Below are positions 51,375 through 59,522 of a DNA stretch of 64,000 bases, piece by piece (positions within the stretch are counted from its first letter, which is position 1; each line of letters begins with the position of its first letter). Source of the DNA: Parabacteroides sp. PH5-46 (GTDB taxonomy: Bacteria; Bacteroidota; Bacteroidia; Bacteroidales; Tannerellaceae). The notes under the pieces are model-generated. The model worked only from the letters and a program-made list of their open reading frames with translations, had not been told where the DNA came from and did not search any database. The translations under genes were made by a program, and so were the position numbers. Location: positions 310,001-374,000 of the forward strand of contig NZ_JARXXA010000002.1 in NCBI RefSeq assembly GCF_029892785.1. The letters are read 5' to 3'.

Positions 51375-52403
51375 ATGGCGAAAATATTGGTAATAAGGCT
51401 ATCCGCTATCGGTGACGTCGCGATGACTGTCCCGGTATTATACTCTGCCGCACGTGCGAATCCTGAAGATTCTTTTACGATATTGACACAGGCTTTCCTG
51501 ATACCGGTATTTATCAATCGCCCTTCTAATATAGAGGTAATAGGTATTAGTATTACCGGGACAGAAAAGTCGTTGAGTGGATTAACCCGCTTTGCCTGGG
51601 CTTTTTCCAAGTATGATTATGATCTGGTACTCGACTTGCATCATGTTCTACGAACGATGATTATCCGCTCATTCTTTCGCCTGCGGGGCAAGAAAGTATA
51701 TGTTGTAGATAAAGCCCGGAAGGATCGTACCCGCCTGACTGCCCGGAAAAATAAGGTTTTCAAACCTATTCGCCCGGTGATTGATCGCTATGCCGATGTG
51801 TTTAAAGCGGCCGGTTTGTCTTATGAGGATACATTTCATTCTTTGTATGAAGAACATCCGGCCAATGATTCTTTGATTAGAGAAACGCTTGGTGAGAAGA
51901 AAGGAAAGTGGGTTGGCGTAGCGCCTTTTGCCAAGCATCGCGGCAAAATCTACCCCATAGAAGAAATGGAGAAAGTAGTAGCCGCCTTGTCGAAGCAGGA
52001 AGATATTACGCTATTTCTTTTAGGAGGTAAAGGCTATGAGGAGGCCATTCTGGAGCAATGGGCTTTTCAATACCCAAACGTAAAAACAGTAGTGGGGCGC
52101 TATTCGCTTGATAACGAACTGGCTTTAATCAGTCGCCTGGATGTCCTGCTTTGTATGGACTCTGCCAATATGCATTTTGCCTCTCTGGTAGGCACAAAAG
52201 TTCTCTCCGTTTGGGGGGCCACTCATCCATATGCCGGTTTTTATGGGTATCATCAGAAACCTGAGGATGCTATACAACTTGACCTAAACTGTCGCCCTTG
52301 TTCCGTTTTTGGTGAGAAGTCTTGTTTTCGGGGAGACTGGGCCTGTATGACCCAATTACCTCCCGAACGTATTATCTCGAAAGTTAACGAAATCCTGCAA
52401 TGA
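51375..52403 (+). CDS. Glycosyltransferase family 9 (heptosyltransferase-like)
   Basis: This 342-residue GT-B enzyme starts MAKILVIRLSAIGDVAMTVPVL, the GT9 N-terminus. The C-terminal nucleotide-sugar site has CMDSANMHFASLVGTKVLSVWGATHP. ADP-heptose-type donors are used by the family for LPS inner core, though Bacteroidetes members may use other sugars. It begins at the base after the DUF4254 stop and overlaps the next gene (ATGA), so the three genes form a tight operon. CysCys-rich end (NCRPCSVFGEKSCFRGDWAC) is seen in several GT9 proteins. Confidence 0.92.
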   Translation: MAKILVIRLSAIGDVAMTVPVLYSAARANPEDSFTILTQAFLIPVFINRPSNIEVIGISITGTEKSLSGLTRFAWAFSKYDYDLVLDLHHVLRTMIIRSFFRLRGKKVYVVDKARKDRTRLTARKNKVFKPIRPVIDRYADVFKAAGLSYEDTFHSLYEEHPANDSLIRETLGEKKGKWVGVAPFAKHRGKIYPIEEMEKVVAALSKQEDITLFLLGGKGYEEAILEQWAFQYPNVKTVVGRYSLDNELALISRLDVLLCMDSANMHFASLVGTKVLSVWGATHPYAGFYGYHQKPEDAIQLDLNCRPCSVFGEKSCFRGDWACMTQLPPERIISKVNEILQ

Positions 52404-53116
52404 TGAAAGTTATTATCAATCCGGAATATGAGCATTTGAGTGACTTTATCAATACAATCCCCAAGGTATTCAATACTTCCGGAGAGATTGTCTATGAAGG
52501 GCGAAATATTTTAAAACGCTTTGAAGTAGTGAATGTGCGTTTTGTTGTAAAACGTTTTAAAGTGCCTCATTTAGTAAATAGAATAGTCTATTCATCTATT
52601 CGGAAATCGAAAGCCTGCCGCTCTTATATACATGCTTTTAAACTGCAAAAATATGGAATAAATACCCCTACTCCAATTGCATATATTGAAGAATTCAAGG
52701 GGGGAATACTGTCTTATTCTTATTATATTTCTGCTGAAATAGCAGACGCTCATGAGATCAGAGAATTCTACTTTGATCCGGTAATTGGCAATCGTGCTCA
52801 TATCCTGGATGCTTTTGGAACATTTACAGCCAATATGCACAAAAAGAACATTTTGCATAAAGATTATTCCTCTGGAAATGTTTTGTACAAGTTGAAAGAC
52901 AATACACTCGAGTTTTTTCTTGTAGATATTAATCGCATGCAATTTGGTCGTTCAATTTCCGAAGAAAAAGGCTACGAAAATTTTAGAAGATTATGGCTTT
53001 CGGATGAAGTTTTCACAGTTATAGCCAGATCTTATGCTCAAGCAATGGGGTATGATATAAATCACGCCGTAGAACGGATTCTTTATTACAAAAAGAAATT
53101 TATGAACGAAACCTAA
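52400..53116 (+). CDS. WaaP/Kdo-kinase-like LPS core kinase
   Basis: This 238-residue protein has a minimal kinase fold. The catalytic loop is ILHKDYSSGNVLY (His153, Asp155, Asn160) and the metal-binding Asp176 is in FLVDINRM. These match the LPS-core Kdo/WaaP kinase family, which phosphorylates inner-core sugars on the cytosolic side. The start overlaps the GT9 stop by four bases. Its stop codon abuts the stop of the convergent GT2 gene with no gap. The gene is more AT-rich than GT9, which points to a different origin (by eye). Confidence 0.87.
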   Translation: MMKVIINPEYEHLSDFINTIPKVFNTSGEIVYEGRNILKRFEVVNVRFVVKRFKVPHLVNRIVYSSIRKSKACRSYIHAFKLQKYGINTPTPIAYIEEFKGGILSYSYYISAEIADAHEIREFYFDPVIGNRAHILDAFGTFTANMHKKNILHKDYSSGNVLYKLKDNTLEFFLVDINRMQFGRSISEEKGYENFRRLWLSDEVFTVIARSYAQAMGYDINHAVERILYYKKKFMNET

Positions 53117-53905
53117 TTATCTGTTTTGCGAATCTTGTAAATCTTTTTCCAGATCGTTATATTTTATTTTTGATTCCCACACTTTAGCGATAGTTAAATA
53201 TTTGTATATCGATAATAATCCGGCATATATTAAGCCTGCTTTTCCGTCTCTAATGGCTCCTTTTATTATGTAGAACTTAAAGAAACGAAAGATGGTTTCA
53301 TTTAAAAGTGAACAATAACCGTATTTTTTCTTTTTTCTTTTTTCTACTTCAAAATCAGAGTATTTATTTGTTTTATTTATATTGTCATAAATGCTTTCGT
53401 TTGCCAGATGTATAAATGCAAGGTCTTTTCTTTTTTTAGGAATTTTCTTTACTATGCCGTTTATTTTAGGGTGTGAATGTATTTCGACAGGCCAATCGGT
53501 ATCTGCTTTTTTAATAAAACGATGAAGATAATCAGGATATGTACAACGCATAAAGCGATTCATAAAATAGTTCTTTCGGGGAATCATAATTCCTGAAGGA
53601 GGATTATCTTGCTTTATCTGTTCATATAGGTATGATCTTAACTTGGCTGGGACGAATTCATCGGCATCTACTACAAATACCCAATCGTGTTTTGCCGCTT
53701 GTATAGCGAAATTTCTGGCAGGTTCAACATAGCCCGTCTTCTCGTGGTGTACAATAGTACAGTTATACTTTTTAGCAATTTCTATAGTTTTATCAGTACT
53801 GTACATGTCGCAAATTAATACTTCGTCAAATGCTTTTACAGACTCTAATACTCTTTCCAGATGCTTTTCTGCATTGTACGTGTTTATAACTACTGATATT
53901 TTCAT
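53117..53905 (-). CDS. Glycosyltransferase family 2
   Basis: This 262-residue GT-A enzyme of the WaaE/KdtX type starts MKISVVINTYNAEKHLERVLESVK. The nucleotide-binding region has VLICDMYSTDKTIEIA and the metal-binding DxD region is WVFVVDADEFVP. The C-terminal part is basic and may rest on the membrane (FRFFKFYIIKGAIRDGKAG). It is 3 bp behind a DUF5672 gene in the same direction. Related enzymes add sugars to LPS core. The low GC suggests acquisition with its neighbour. Confidence 0.9.
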   Translation of the reverse strand: MKISVVINTYNAEKHLERVLESVKAFDEVLICDMYSTDKTIEIAKKYNCTIVHHEKTGYVEPARNFAIQAAKHDWVFVVDADEFVPAKLRSYLYEQIKQDNPPSGIMIPRKNYFMNRFMRCTYPDYLHRFIKKADTDWPVEIHSHPKINGIVKKIPKKRKDLAFIHLANESIYDNINKTNKYSDFEVEKRKKKKYGYCSLLNETIFRFFKFYIIKGAIRDGKAGLIYAGLLSIYKYLTIAKVWESKIKYNDLEKDLQDSQNR

Positions 53906-53908
53906 AAA

Positions 53909-54691
53909 TTAATAGTTTATAATAGGTTTCCAAAAATGTTTCATTTTTCTTTTGTACCAACCATGGCAACCAAATGGTAATTGTTTATTTATTAGTTTAT
54001 AACTGAGTTCTGGATATTTATCAAATGAAAATCGTAATGCTTCCATTGCGGTGGGGTAAGAAAAATCTGGTAGAAAAGCCCAGAATACATCTTCATTATA
54101 CAAATGCTGTCGCCGCTGAACCAAAAAGCGGTTTATTTTTTTTGCATGTGTTTTTGTTGCCAAATAATGACTTCTCACTTTTCGTAATGAAAAGCCTCCA
54201 TTGCCTATTTTATTGTATAATAATTGCTTGCTAACTTGCCCTTTGCGAGTCTTGCGCTTTAGTGAATAACTCATGATCCAGGAAATAATAGGTAGATTAT
54301 AGATTGGCCGTTTTAGCCAGGGGGCTCCTACATAATCGTAGTCATAAGCACACCATTTTTCTAGTTCATCTCTGAATACATAAGCGTCAAGCTGATATAT
54401 CAGAATGTATTTATAATCAATAAAGGTTTTGTAAAATAAAGTTGAGAGCATTAGGTTATTATACCCCGAAATTCCTTTGAAAAAAGAATCATTAAACGTT
54501 TGGATACTTATCAAAGGATATGGTTTCAAGCAGTCAGATAAATCAAGCGACTCTGGTTTAATAACAACAAGAGGGTAGTTTTTCAAGATGTCATAAACTT
54601 GAGATAAAGAACGTTTTTCTAAATCAGATAATTCATTCTTATATATAGGTATTACAACTTTTACTAGATTTATATAATTCTGATCAAGCAT
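53909..54691 (-). CDS. DUF5672 putative glycosyltransferase
   Basis: This 260-residue protein matches DUF5672: KVVIPIYKNELSDLEKRSLSQ at the start, YILIYQLDAYVFRDELEKWC (with a DxD-like LDAY), YDYVGAPWLKRP and GNGGFSLRKV, then NEDVFW. These give a GT-A-like set of motifs, with the GGFSLR and EDVFW similar to other surface-glycan transferases. It is first in a two-gene minus-strand operon with the GT2 gene. AT-rich. The sugar donor and acceptor are unknown. Confidence 0.83.
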   Translation of the reverse strand: MLDQNYINLVKVVIPIYKNELSDLEKRSLSQVYDILKNYPLVVIKPESLDLSDCLKPYPLISIQTFNDSFFKGISGYNNLMLSTLFYKTFIDYKYILIYQLDAYVFRDELEKWCAYDYDYVGAPWLKRPIYNLPIISWIMSYSLKRKTRKGQVSKQLLYNKIGNGGFSLRKVRSHYLATKTHAKKINRFLVQRRQHLYNEDVFWAFLPDFSYPTAMEALRFSFDKYPELSYKLINKQLPFGCHGWYKRKMKHFWKPIINY

Positions 54692-54726
54692 TCTGATAAG
54701 GTGCTGTTTTAATGATTTTTTATCTG

Positions 54727-55362
54727 TTATTTCCTACCAAAATCAGCAGGGATTTCGCCCCATTCAGAGGTTTCCCATTTGATGATGGGGGTGGTGTATG
54801 TATTTTCGCGGAGCCATTTTTCGGCTCGTTCTATTAAAACGAATATTTGCTCGTTTACCGGAGTACGCTCCAGGAGTGTCTTGCATTTCTTGTTTTTTAC
54901 CCATTTCATCGCGTTTACACTGTCTGTATAGATGGGTAATGGGCTGCTTTTTTGCTTCAATAATGCCAGACCGTGAACGAGAGCCAGGAATTCGCCGACA
55001 TTATTGGTGCCTTGCTTCATGGGACCGATATGGAAGATTTCTTGTTTGGTGCGAACATACACCCCTCGGTATTCCATGGCGCCAGGATTTCCACTACAGG
55101 CGGCATCTACAGCAATGCTTTCTGGGTTGGGCTTGCCTATGGAAACGTTTTTCAGCAGCTTTGAAGAAGCCTTGGGCGACGAGGCCTTTCTGAGGTAGCT
55201 TTCATAGCCTGCCTCCAGAGCGGCAGAGGCTTCCTCTTCTGTGGCAAAAGATTTGTATTTTGCTTCAGCCTGTCCTTCCACTTGCTTTTTGCACTCCTCC
55301 CAGTTATTATACACTCCCGGTTGAAGCCCTTTCCATACAACATAAAATTTCTTTCCGGCCAT
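54727..55362 (-). CDS. Ribonuclease HI with N-terminal viroplasmin-type domain
   Basis: This 211-residue protein joins an N-terminal RNA:DNA-hybrid-binding (caulimovirus viroplasmin) domain (residues 3-55, KFYVVWKGLQPGVYNNWEECKKQV, with FATEEEA) to an RNase H domain. The catalytic acids are Asp86 (IAVDAACSGNPG), Glu124 (NNVGEFLAL), Asp147 (IYTDS) and Asp207 (IPADFGR). It removes RNA from RNA-DNA hybrids. The minus-strand -7 box TATCTTTG at 55380-55387 is its promoter. The architecture resembles eukaryotic RNase H1 and is common in Bacteroidetes. Confidence 0.94.
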   Translation of the reverse strand: MAGKKFYVVWKGLQPGVYNNWEECKKQVEGQAEAKYKSFATEEEASAALEAGYESYLRKASSPKASSKLLKNVSIGKPNPESIAVDAACSGNPGAMEYRGVYVRTKQEIFHIGPMKQGTNNVGEFLALVHGLALLKQKSSPLPIYTDSVNAMKWVKNKKCKTLLERTPVNEQIFVLIERAEKWLRENTYTTPIIKWETSEWGEIPADFGRK

Positions 55363-55379
55363 TTTCTCTGATCTGACGG

Positions 55380-55387
55380 CAAAGATA
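55380..55387 (-). promoter_or_regulatory. -7 box of the RNase H gene
   Basis: The minus strand reads TATCTTTG, with a predicted start near 55373, eleven bases before the ATG at 55362. Confidence 0.65.
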
Positions 55388-55434
55388 CGTTATTTTTTAT
55401 ATGGTCTAAGTTCTCTGAATCAAAGAAATTGAAA

Positions 55435-55516
55435 TCCCACATATGTAGAACACATGTTCAACAACTGTAGAACTCGTGTTCAATAATTGTAGAACTCGTG
55501 TTCAACAACTGTGGGA
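55435..55516. repeat. Array of four palindromes with exact 22-bp spacing (copy D)
   Basis: Four dyads, ACATATGT, ACAACTGT, ATAATTGT and ACAACTGT, have centres at 55442.5, 55464.5, 55486.5 and 55508.5, exactly 22 bp apart. The ends are TCCCACA (55435) and TGTGGGA (to 55516), total 82 bp, as in copy A at 23218-23299. The last 20 bases before and after the right end are nearly the same as in copy A. It fills part of the 316-bp gap between the divergent RNase H and oxidoreductase genes; the remaining 55517-55678 is AT-rich and shows nothing else I can support. Confidence 0.9.
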
Positions 55517-55678
55517 TTTTAAAAAGTAAAGGTATGGGCTTGATTATAAGTAAAAAAGTATTATTTTCGCATTTGGTGAGTAAAAACAATCTTTATTACG
55601 GTGGGTGCATCGTATCATGAAAAACAAAGATTTACCATCTAATCTTTTATAAAATAGCAAATTACTAATGATTTATTT

Positions 55679-57046
55679 ATGAACAGACGAAATTTTTTAA
55701 CAACATCTGCCGCTACAACAGCGGGCATGGTGTTTGCGGGCACATCTGGAATTGCGGCGAAGGAGTTGCATACATTGGCTAATGCCCCTGCTGCTAAAAT
55801 TAAAGTTGCATTAATCGGTACAGGCTCAAGAGGCTGTGGTATGTGGGGACGTGATTTGGTGAAAGAATATCCTGACTATCTTGAGTTTGTGGGGCTTTGT
55901 GATAAAAACCAAGGCAGGGTAGAAACCGGAAAACGTTTCATTGGTGTTTCTTGTCCGGTATATACCGACTTTGAGAAGATGATGAAAGAAACTAAGCCCG
56001 ACCTGCTTATTGTAACTACCATGGATGCAACGCACCACGAGTTTATTATCCGAGGTATGGAGCTGGGAGCTGATATTATTACCGAAAAGCCTATGACTAC
56101 CGATGAACAGAAGGTACAGGCCATTCTGGATGCCGAAAAACGGACCGGGAAGAAATGCCGGGTTACATTTAATTATAGGTATTCTCCCCATCGGGCAAAG
56201 ATGTGGGAATTGCTGAAAGCAGGCGAAATTGGTGAACTAACTTCTGTAGACTTTCACTGGTATCTGGATACTTCACACGGAGCTGATTACTTCAGGCGCT
56301 GGCACAGGCTTACGGCATGTAGCGGTTCGTTGTGGGTGCATAAAGCCAGCCATCATTTTGACTTGCTGAACTGGTGGATAGATAGTGATCCTGAAACCGT
56401 ATTTGCTTTTGGAGAGCTTAATTTCTACGGAAAGAATGGCCCATTCAGAGCTGAAAACTGCCGTAACTGCAAGCATACGCAAGAATGTAAGTTCTATTAT
56501 GACATCATGAAGAACGATTATTATAAAGCATTGTATGTTGATAATGAGAAATATGATGGTTATTTACGGGATGGATGTGTCTTCAAGAATGATGTGGATA
56601 TTTTTGACAAAATGGGAGCTTCTATTCGTTATGCCAACGGAGTGCAGGTATCTTATTCTCTGACAAGCTATTCACCCTATGAAGGATATCGCATTGCCTT
56701 CAACGGAACCAAAGGGCGGATCGATGCCTGGATCGAGGAGTCTAAACCGGTGAGCGACAAGAATTACGATGAAATCGTTCTGTTTAAGAATTTCTCGAAG
56801 AGGGAATATATTCAGATACCTTTCGGCACATCTGGACATGGCGGGGGAGATAAGTTATTGAAAGACCAGATATTCTTGCCCAATATTGAAGACCCATTCA
56901 AACAGTGTGCAGGAACAAGAGATGGCGCATTGGCTTGTCTGGTAGGGATTGCCGCCCGGAACAGTATAGCTTCCGGCAAAGCAGTAAAGATTGCAGACCT
57001 GACAAGTATCAAGCCCCAGGCAGTAAAGGAATACAGAAGAGTTTAA
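55679..57046 (+). CDS. Secreted Gfo/Idh/MocA-family oxidoreductase
   Basis: This 455-residue protein has a twin-arginine-like leader (MNRRNFLTTSAATTAG). The NAD-binding Rossmann fold has VALIGTGSRGCGMWG near 43-57, and the EKP motif (136-138) gives the catalytic Lys. A Cys cluster at C261, C264 and C270 (ENCRNCKHTQECKF) could bind a metal. Such exported Gfo/Idh proteins act on sugars or amino-sugar glycosides in Bacteroidetes; a GH109-like NAD-dependent glycosidase is possible. It is followed after 7 bp by a PmoA-like gene, a frequent partner. The substrate is not known. Confidence 0.9.
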   Translation: MNRRNFLTTSAATTAGMVFAGTSGIAAKELHTLANAPAAKIKVALIGTGSRGCGMWGRDLVKEYPDYLEFVGLCDKNQGRVETGKRFIGVSCPVYTDFEKMMKETKPDLLIVTTMDATHHEFIIRGMELGADIITEKPMTTDEQKVQAILDAEKRTGKKCRVTFNYRYSPHRAKMWELLKAGEIGELTSVDFHWYLDTSHGADYFRRWHRLTACSGSLWVHKASHHFDLLNWWIDSDPETVFAFGELNFYGKNGPFRAENCRNCKHTQECKFYYDIMKNDYYKALYVDNEKYDGYLRDGCVFKNDVDIFDKMGASIRYANGVQVSYSLTSYSPYEGYRIAFNGTKGRIDAWIEESKPVSDKNYDEIVLFKNFSKREYIQIPFGTSGHGGGDKLLKDQIFLPNIEDPFKQCAGTRDGALACLVGIAARNSIASGKAVKIADLTSIKPQAVKEYRRV

Positions 57047-57053
57047 TGAATAA

Positions 57054-58019
57054 ATGAAGAGAGAAGTGAAGAGTTTTGTTATTATTATACTGTTGGCTTT
57101 GAGTTCGTTTGCTGCCTATGCGCAGCATTCGGATATATCTTTTGTGGAGTTGCCGGACGAACAGGCGGTTGAGGTATATGTAAATGATCAGCTCTTTACG
57201 ATATTTCTGTATTCGGATACTTTGCGGAAACAGATACTTTATCCTTTATATACAGCCTCTGGTAAAACTATTACCAGGGGCTATCCCATTGATACGCAGC
57301 CGGATGAAAAGACCGATCATCCACATCAGGCAGGCCTTTGGTTTACCTTTGGGGATGTTAACGGTCTGGATTTCTGGAACAATTCGTTCCGTATTTCCGA
57401 AGCTGACAGATGCAAGTATGGAACTGTTTCATTTCTGTATATCAACAGGATAGATCCCGATTATGGAGAACTCGCTGTAGAAGCCACCTGGAAAGATTGC
57501 CATGGCAATGAACTGTTGCACGAGCATACTACCTACGTCTTTGACGGAGCGGAGGCTTGGCGAAGCATCCGTCGGGAGACTATCCTTACGGCATTGCAGG
57601 ATACGGTTGTATTGGACGATAATAAGGAAGGGCTGTTAGGTCTTCGCGTGAGCCGCTGGCTGGAAGAAGATGTCTCCGGCCTTTATACCAATCATCTGGG
57701 AGACAAGGGGGCTGACGTATGGGGGAAGCGTTCTCACTGGGTGTCACTTTCAGGGATGAAAGACGGAGAGCTTGTCTCCATAGCCATTGTAGACCATCCC
57801 GATAACCCAAACTATCCGGCCTGGGCACATGCTCGCGGATATGGATTATTCGCCATAAACAATTTAGGGGGTACTGCTTTCGATGAAATGGCGGAAAAAG
57901 CACGTATTACCCTCACAAAAGACAGTAGTATTTCTTTCAGGCATACCATCCTTATAAAAGATGGGAATTCCATTACTCCGGAAGAGATCGCAGACAAGGC
58001 TTGTCCTTGCCTCTGGTAA
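57054..58019 (+). CDS. PmoA-like (DUF6807) secreted protein
   Basis: This 321-residue protein has a signal peptide (ending AAYAQ). It belongs to the DUF6807/'methane oxygenase PmoA' family: QILYPLYTASGKTITRGYP, DHPHQAGLWFTFGDVNG and a C-terminal half with VSIAIVDHPDNPNYPAWAHARGYGLFAINNLG. The family name is misleading; these proteins resemble glycan-pathway enzymes next to Gfo/Idh oxidoreductases. The HPHQ segment carries likely metal or substrate ligands. It is in an operon with the oxidoreductase and ends before a strong terminator at 58050. Confidence 0.85.
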   Translation: MKREVKSFVIIILLALSSFAAYAQHSDISFVELPDEQAVEVYVNDQLFTIFLYSDTLRKQILYPLYTASGKTITRGYPIDTQPDEKTDHPHQAGLWFTFGDVNGLDFWNNSFRISEADRCKYGTVSFLYINRIDPDYGELAVEATWKDCHGNELLHEHTTYVFDGAEAWRSIRRETILTALQDTVVLDDNKEGLLGLRVSRWLEEDVSGLYTNHLGDKGADVWGKRSHWVSLSGMKDGELVSIAIVDHPDNPNYPAWAHARGYGLFAINNLGGTAFDEMAEKARITLTKDSSISFRHTILIKDGNSITPEEIADKACPCLW

Positions 58020-58049
58020 AGAAAATAAGATAGGGTATAAACAAAAAAA

Positions 58050-58077
58050 CCGTCCTAAAATAGGACGGATTTTTTTT
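58050..58077 (+). terminator. Intrinsic terminator of the oxidoreductase operon
   Basis: CCGTCCTA (58050-58057), loop AAA and TAGGACGG (58061-58068) form a perfect 8-bp stem, followed by a run of eight T. A-run precedes it, so it also works on the minus strand. Confidence 0.9.
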
Positions 58078-58145
58078 GCTTTCTAAAGAAGCAATCTCAC
58101 GATTCCTTCCTCACAAAGACTTGTTAACCTTAGATCTAAAATACT

Positions 58146-58205
58146 ATGAAAAAAACTCTGTACAAATATATGAAGATTCCCGTATTGGGAACACCACTTT
58201 TGTAA
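58146..58205 (+). CDS. Possible 19-residue small ORF
   Basis: Reading from ATG at 58146 gives MKKTLYKYMKIPVLGTPLL and a TAA at 58203-58205. It starts with Lys residues and ends hydrophobic, like some small membrane-associated peptides. No strong ribosome site or promoter is visible. It sits alone between a terminator and the stop of dusB. Chance is quite possible. Confidence 0.25.
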   Translation: MKKTLYKYMKIPVLGTPLL

Positions 58206-58258
58206 CAAAATGATATAAATATGTATCACCGATGATGAATTTTTGAATACCAAAATAC

Positions 58259-59245
58259 TCAAATAACCCTGTGTTGCAGCGGAATATTATCAATTATATC
58301 AAAAAGAGCTGCTACAGTGTCGGCCCGAAGCATGGCAATACGTGTTTGCTTGAAATCGAAAATACCTTTGAAGATCGGAGAGGCTGCCAGATGACGTCTG
58401 ATGTGCAAAATTCCTCTTCTTTCGTCTAGGCGTTCTACACTTTGCAAAACTTGTTCTTTCAGTATATTTATATACCAGGAAAAAGATTCTTTAGGTAGTT
58501 CTTCGCCTGTTGTGAGGTAATGTTTTATTTCGCGGAATATCCAGGGGCGACCTATACTGGCCCGGCCTACCATTACAGCATCTACACCGTAGGTATCGAA
58601 GCGTTCCTTGCATATTTCGGCAGATGTTACATCGCCGTTACCGATGATGGGAATGTGCATGCGGGGATTTTCTTTGATTTGTCCGATCAGTGTCCAGTCG
58701 GCTTCACCGGTATACATCTGGCTACGTGTCCGTCCGTGTACGCACAGGGCTGCAATGCCGCAATCCTGCAATTGTTCGGCCAGGTCGGTGATGATCAGGT
58801 TGTTGGCATCCCATCCCAGGCGGGTTTTTACGGTTACCGGAATACGGACGGCTTTGACTACTTTGCGGGTAATTTCCAGCATCAAGGGGATGTTACGCAG
58901 CATGCCGGAACCGGCTCCTTTTCCGGCCACTTTCTTTACCGGGCAACCGAAGTTCAGATCCAGTATGTCGGGCTTGGCTTCTTCGCAGATCCGGGCGGCT
59001 TCTACCATGGCGTCGACCTCTCTGCCGTATATCTGAATGGCTACAGGCCGCTCTTCGTCAGAGACAATCAGCTTTTGCTTTGTCTTGTTTACATGGCGGA
59101 TCAGTGCATCGCTCGATACAAACTCGGTGTACACCATGTCTGCCCCAAACCGTTTGCACATCAGGCGGAAAGAGATATCTGTCACGTCTTCCATCGGTGC
59201 CAGAAATACCGGCTGCTTTCCCAGATCAATAGTTCCAATTTTCAT
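58259..59245 (-). CDS. dusB: tRNA-dihydrouridine synthase (DusB-like)
   Basis: This 328-residue flavoenzyme reduces uridines in tRNA D-loops. It has the TIM-barrel features of Dus proteins: VFLAPMEDVTDISFR at the N-terminus, the catalytic Cys in DLNFGCPVKKVAGKGAGSG, VTVKTRLGWD, ALCVHGRTRSQMY and GNGDVTS, then DAVMVGRASIGRPWIF, a phosphate-binding loop for FMN. The C-terminal helical domain binds tRNA. The -7 box TACTTTTG lies at 59275-59282 on the minus strand. The symbol reflects the usual single Dus of Bacteroidetes. Confidence 0.94.
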   Translation of the reverse strand: MKIGTIDLGKQPVFLAPMEDVTDISFRLMCKRFGADMVYTEFVSSDALIRHVNKTKQKLIVSDEERPVAIQIYGREVDAMVEAARICEEAKPDILDLNFGCPVKKVAGKGAGSGMLRNIPLMLEITRKVVKAVRIPVTVKTRLGWDANNLIITDLAEQLQDCGIAALCVHGRTRSQMYTGEADWTLIGQIKENPRMHIPIIGNGDVTSAEICKERFDTYGVDAVMVGRASIGRPWIFREIKHYLTTGEELPKESFSWYINILKEQVLQSVERLDERRGILHIRRHLAASPIFKGIFDFKQTRIAMLRADTVAALFDIIDNIPLQHRVI

Positions 59246-59274
59246 AAATATAGAAAGTGCTTATAAAACGCTTA

Positions 59275-59282
59275 CAAAAGTA
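59275..59282 (-). promoter_or_regulatory. -7 box of dusB
   Basis: The minus strand reads TACTTTTG, matching TAnnTTTG, with a start near 59268, about 23 bases before the ATG. Confidence 0.55.
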
Positions 59283-59449
59283 CATTGTTTTTGTCTTTTC
59301 ATACCCATACAAGGTGTAATTTCCTAAGACAGGCATAGGACAAGTGCTTTTTGCCTGTTTGTCATAATGCTATTTTTTTGATAGTTTTTACGATGAAAAC
59401 GCCCAATTTTGCCTGTTGAAAACTTTTTTTACCTTTTCTTTTGTAACGA

Positions 59450-59482
59450 TTTGGAATATACCTGTATTAATATGTAATTTTA
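59450..59482 (+). promoter_or_regulatory. Promoter of the rsmH-ftsI-murE cluster
   Basis: TTTG (59450-59453), a 21-bp spacer and TAATTTTA (59475-59482) resemble the Bacteroidetes consensus with one mismatch. The start near 59489 gives a 34-base leader to rsmH. No mraZ gene lies upstream. Confidence 0.6.
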
Positions 59483-59522
59483 CCCTATTTTAATGAAGGG
59501 GTAAGCAACAGTAATAAAGGTT

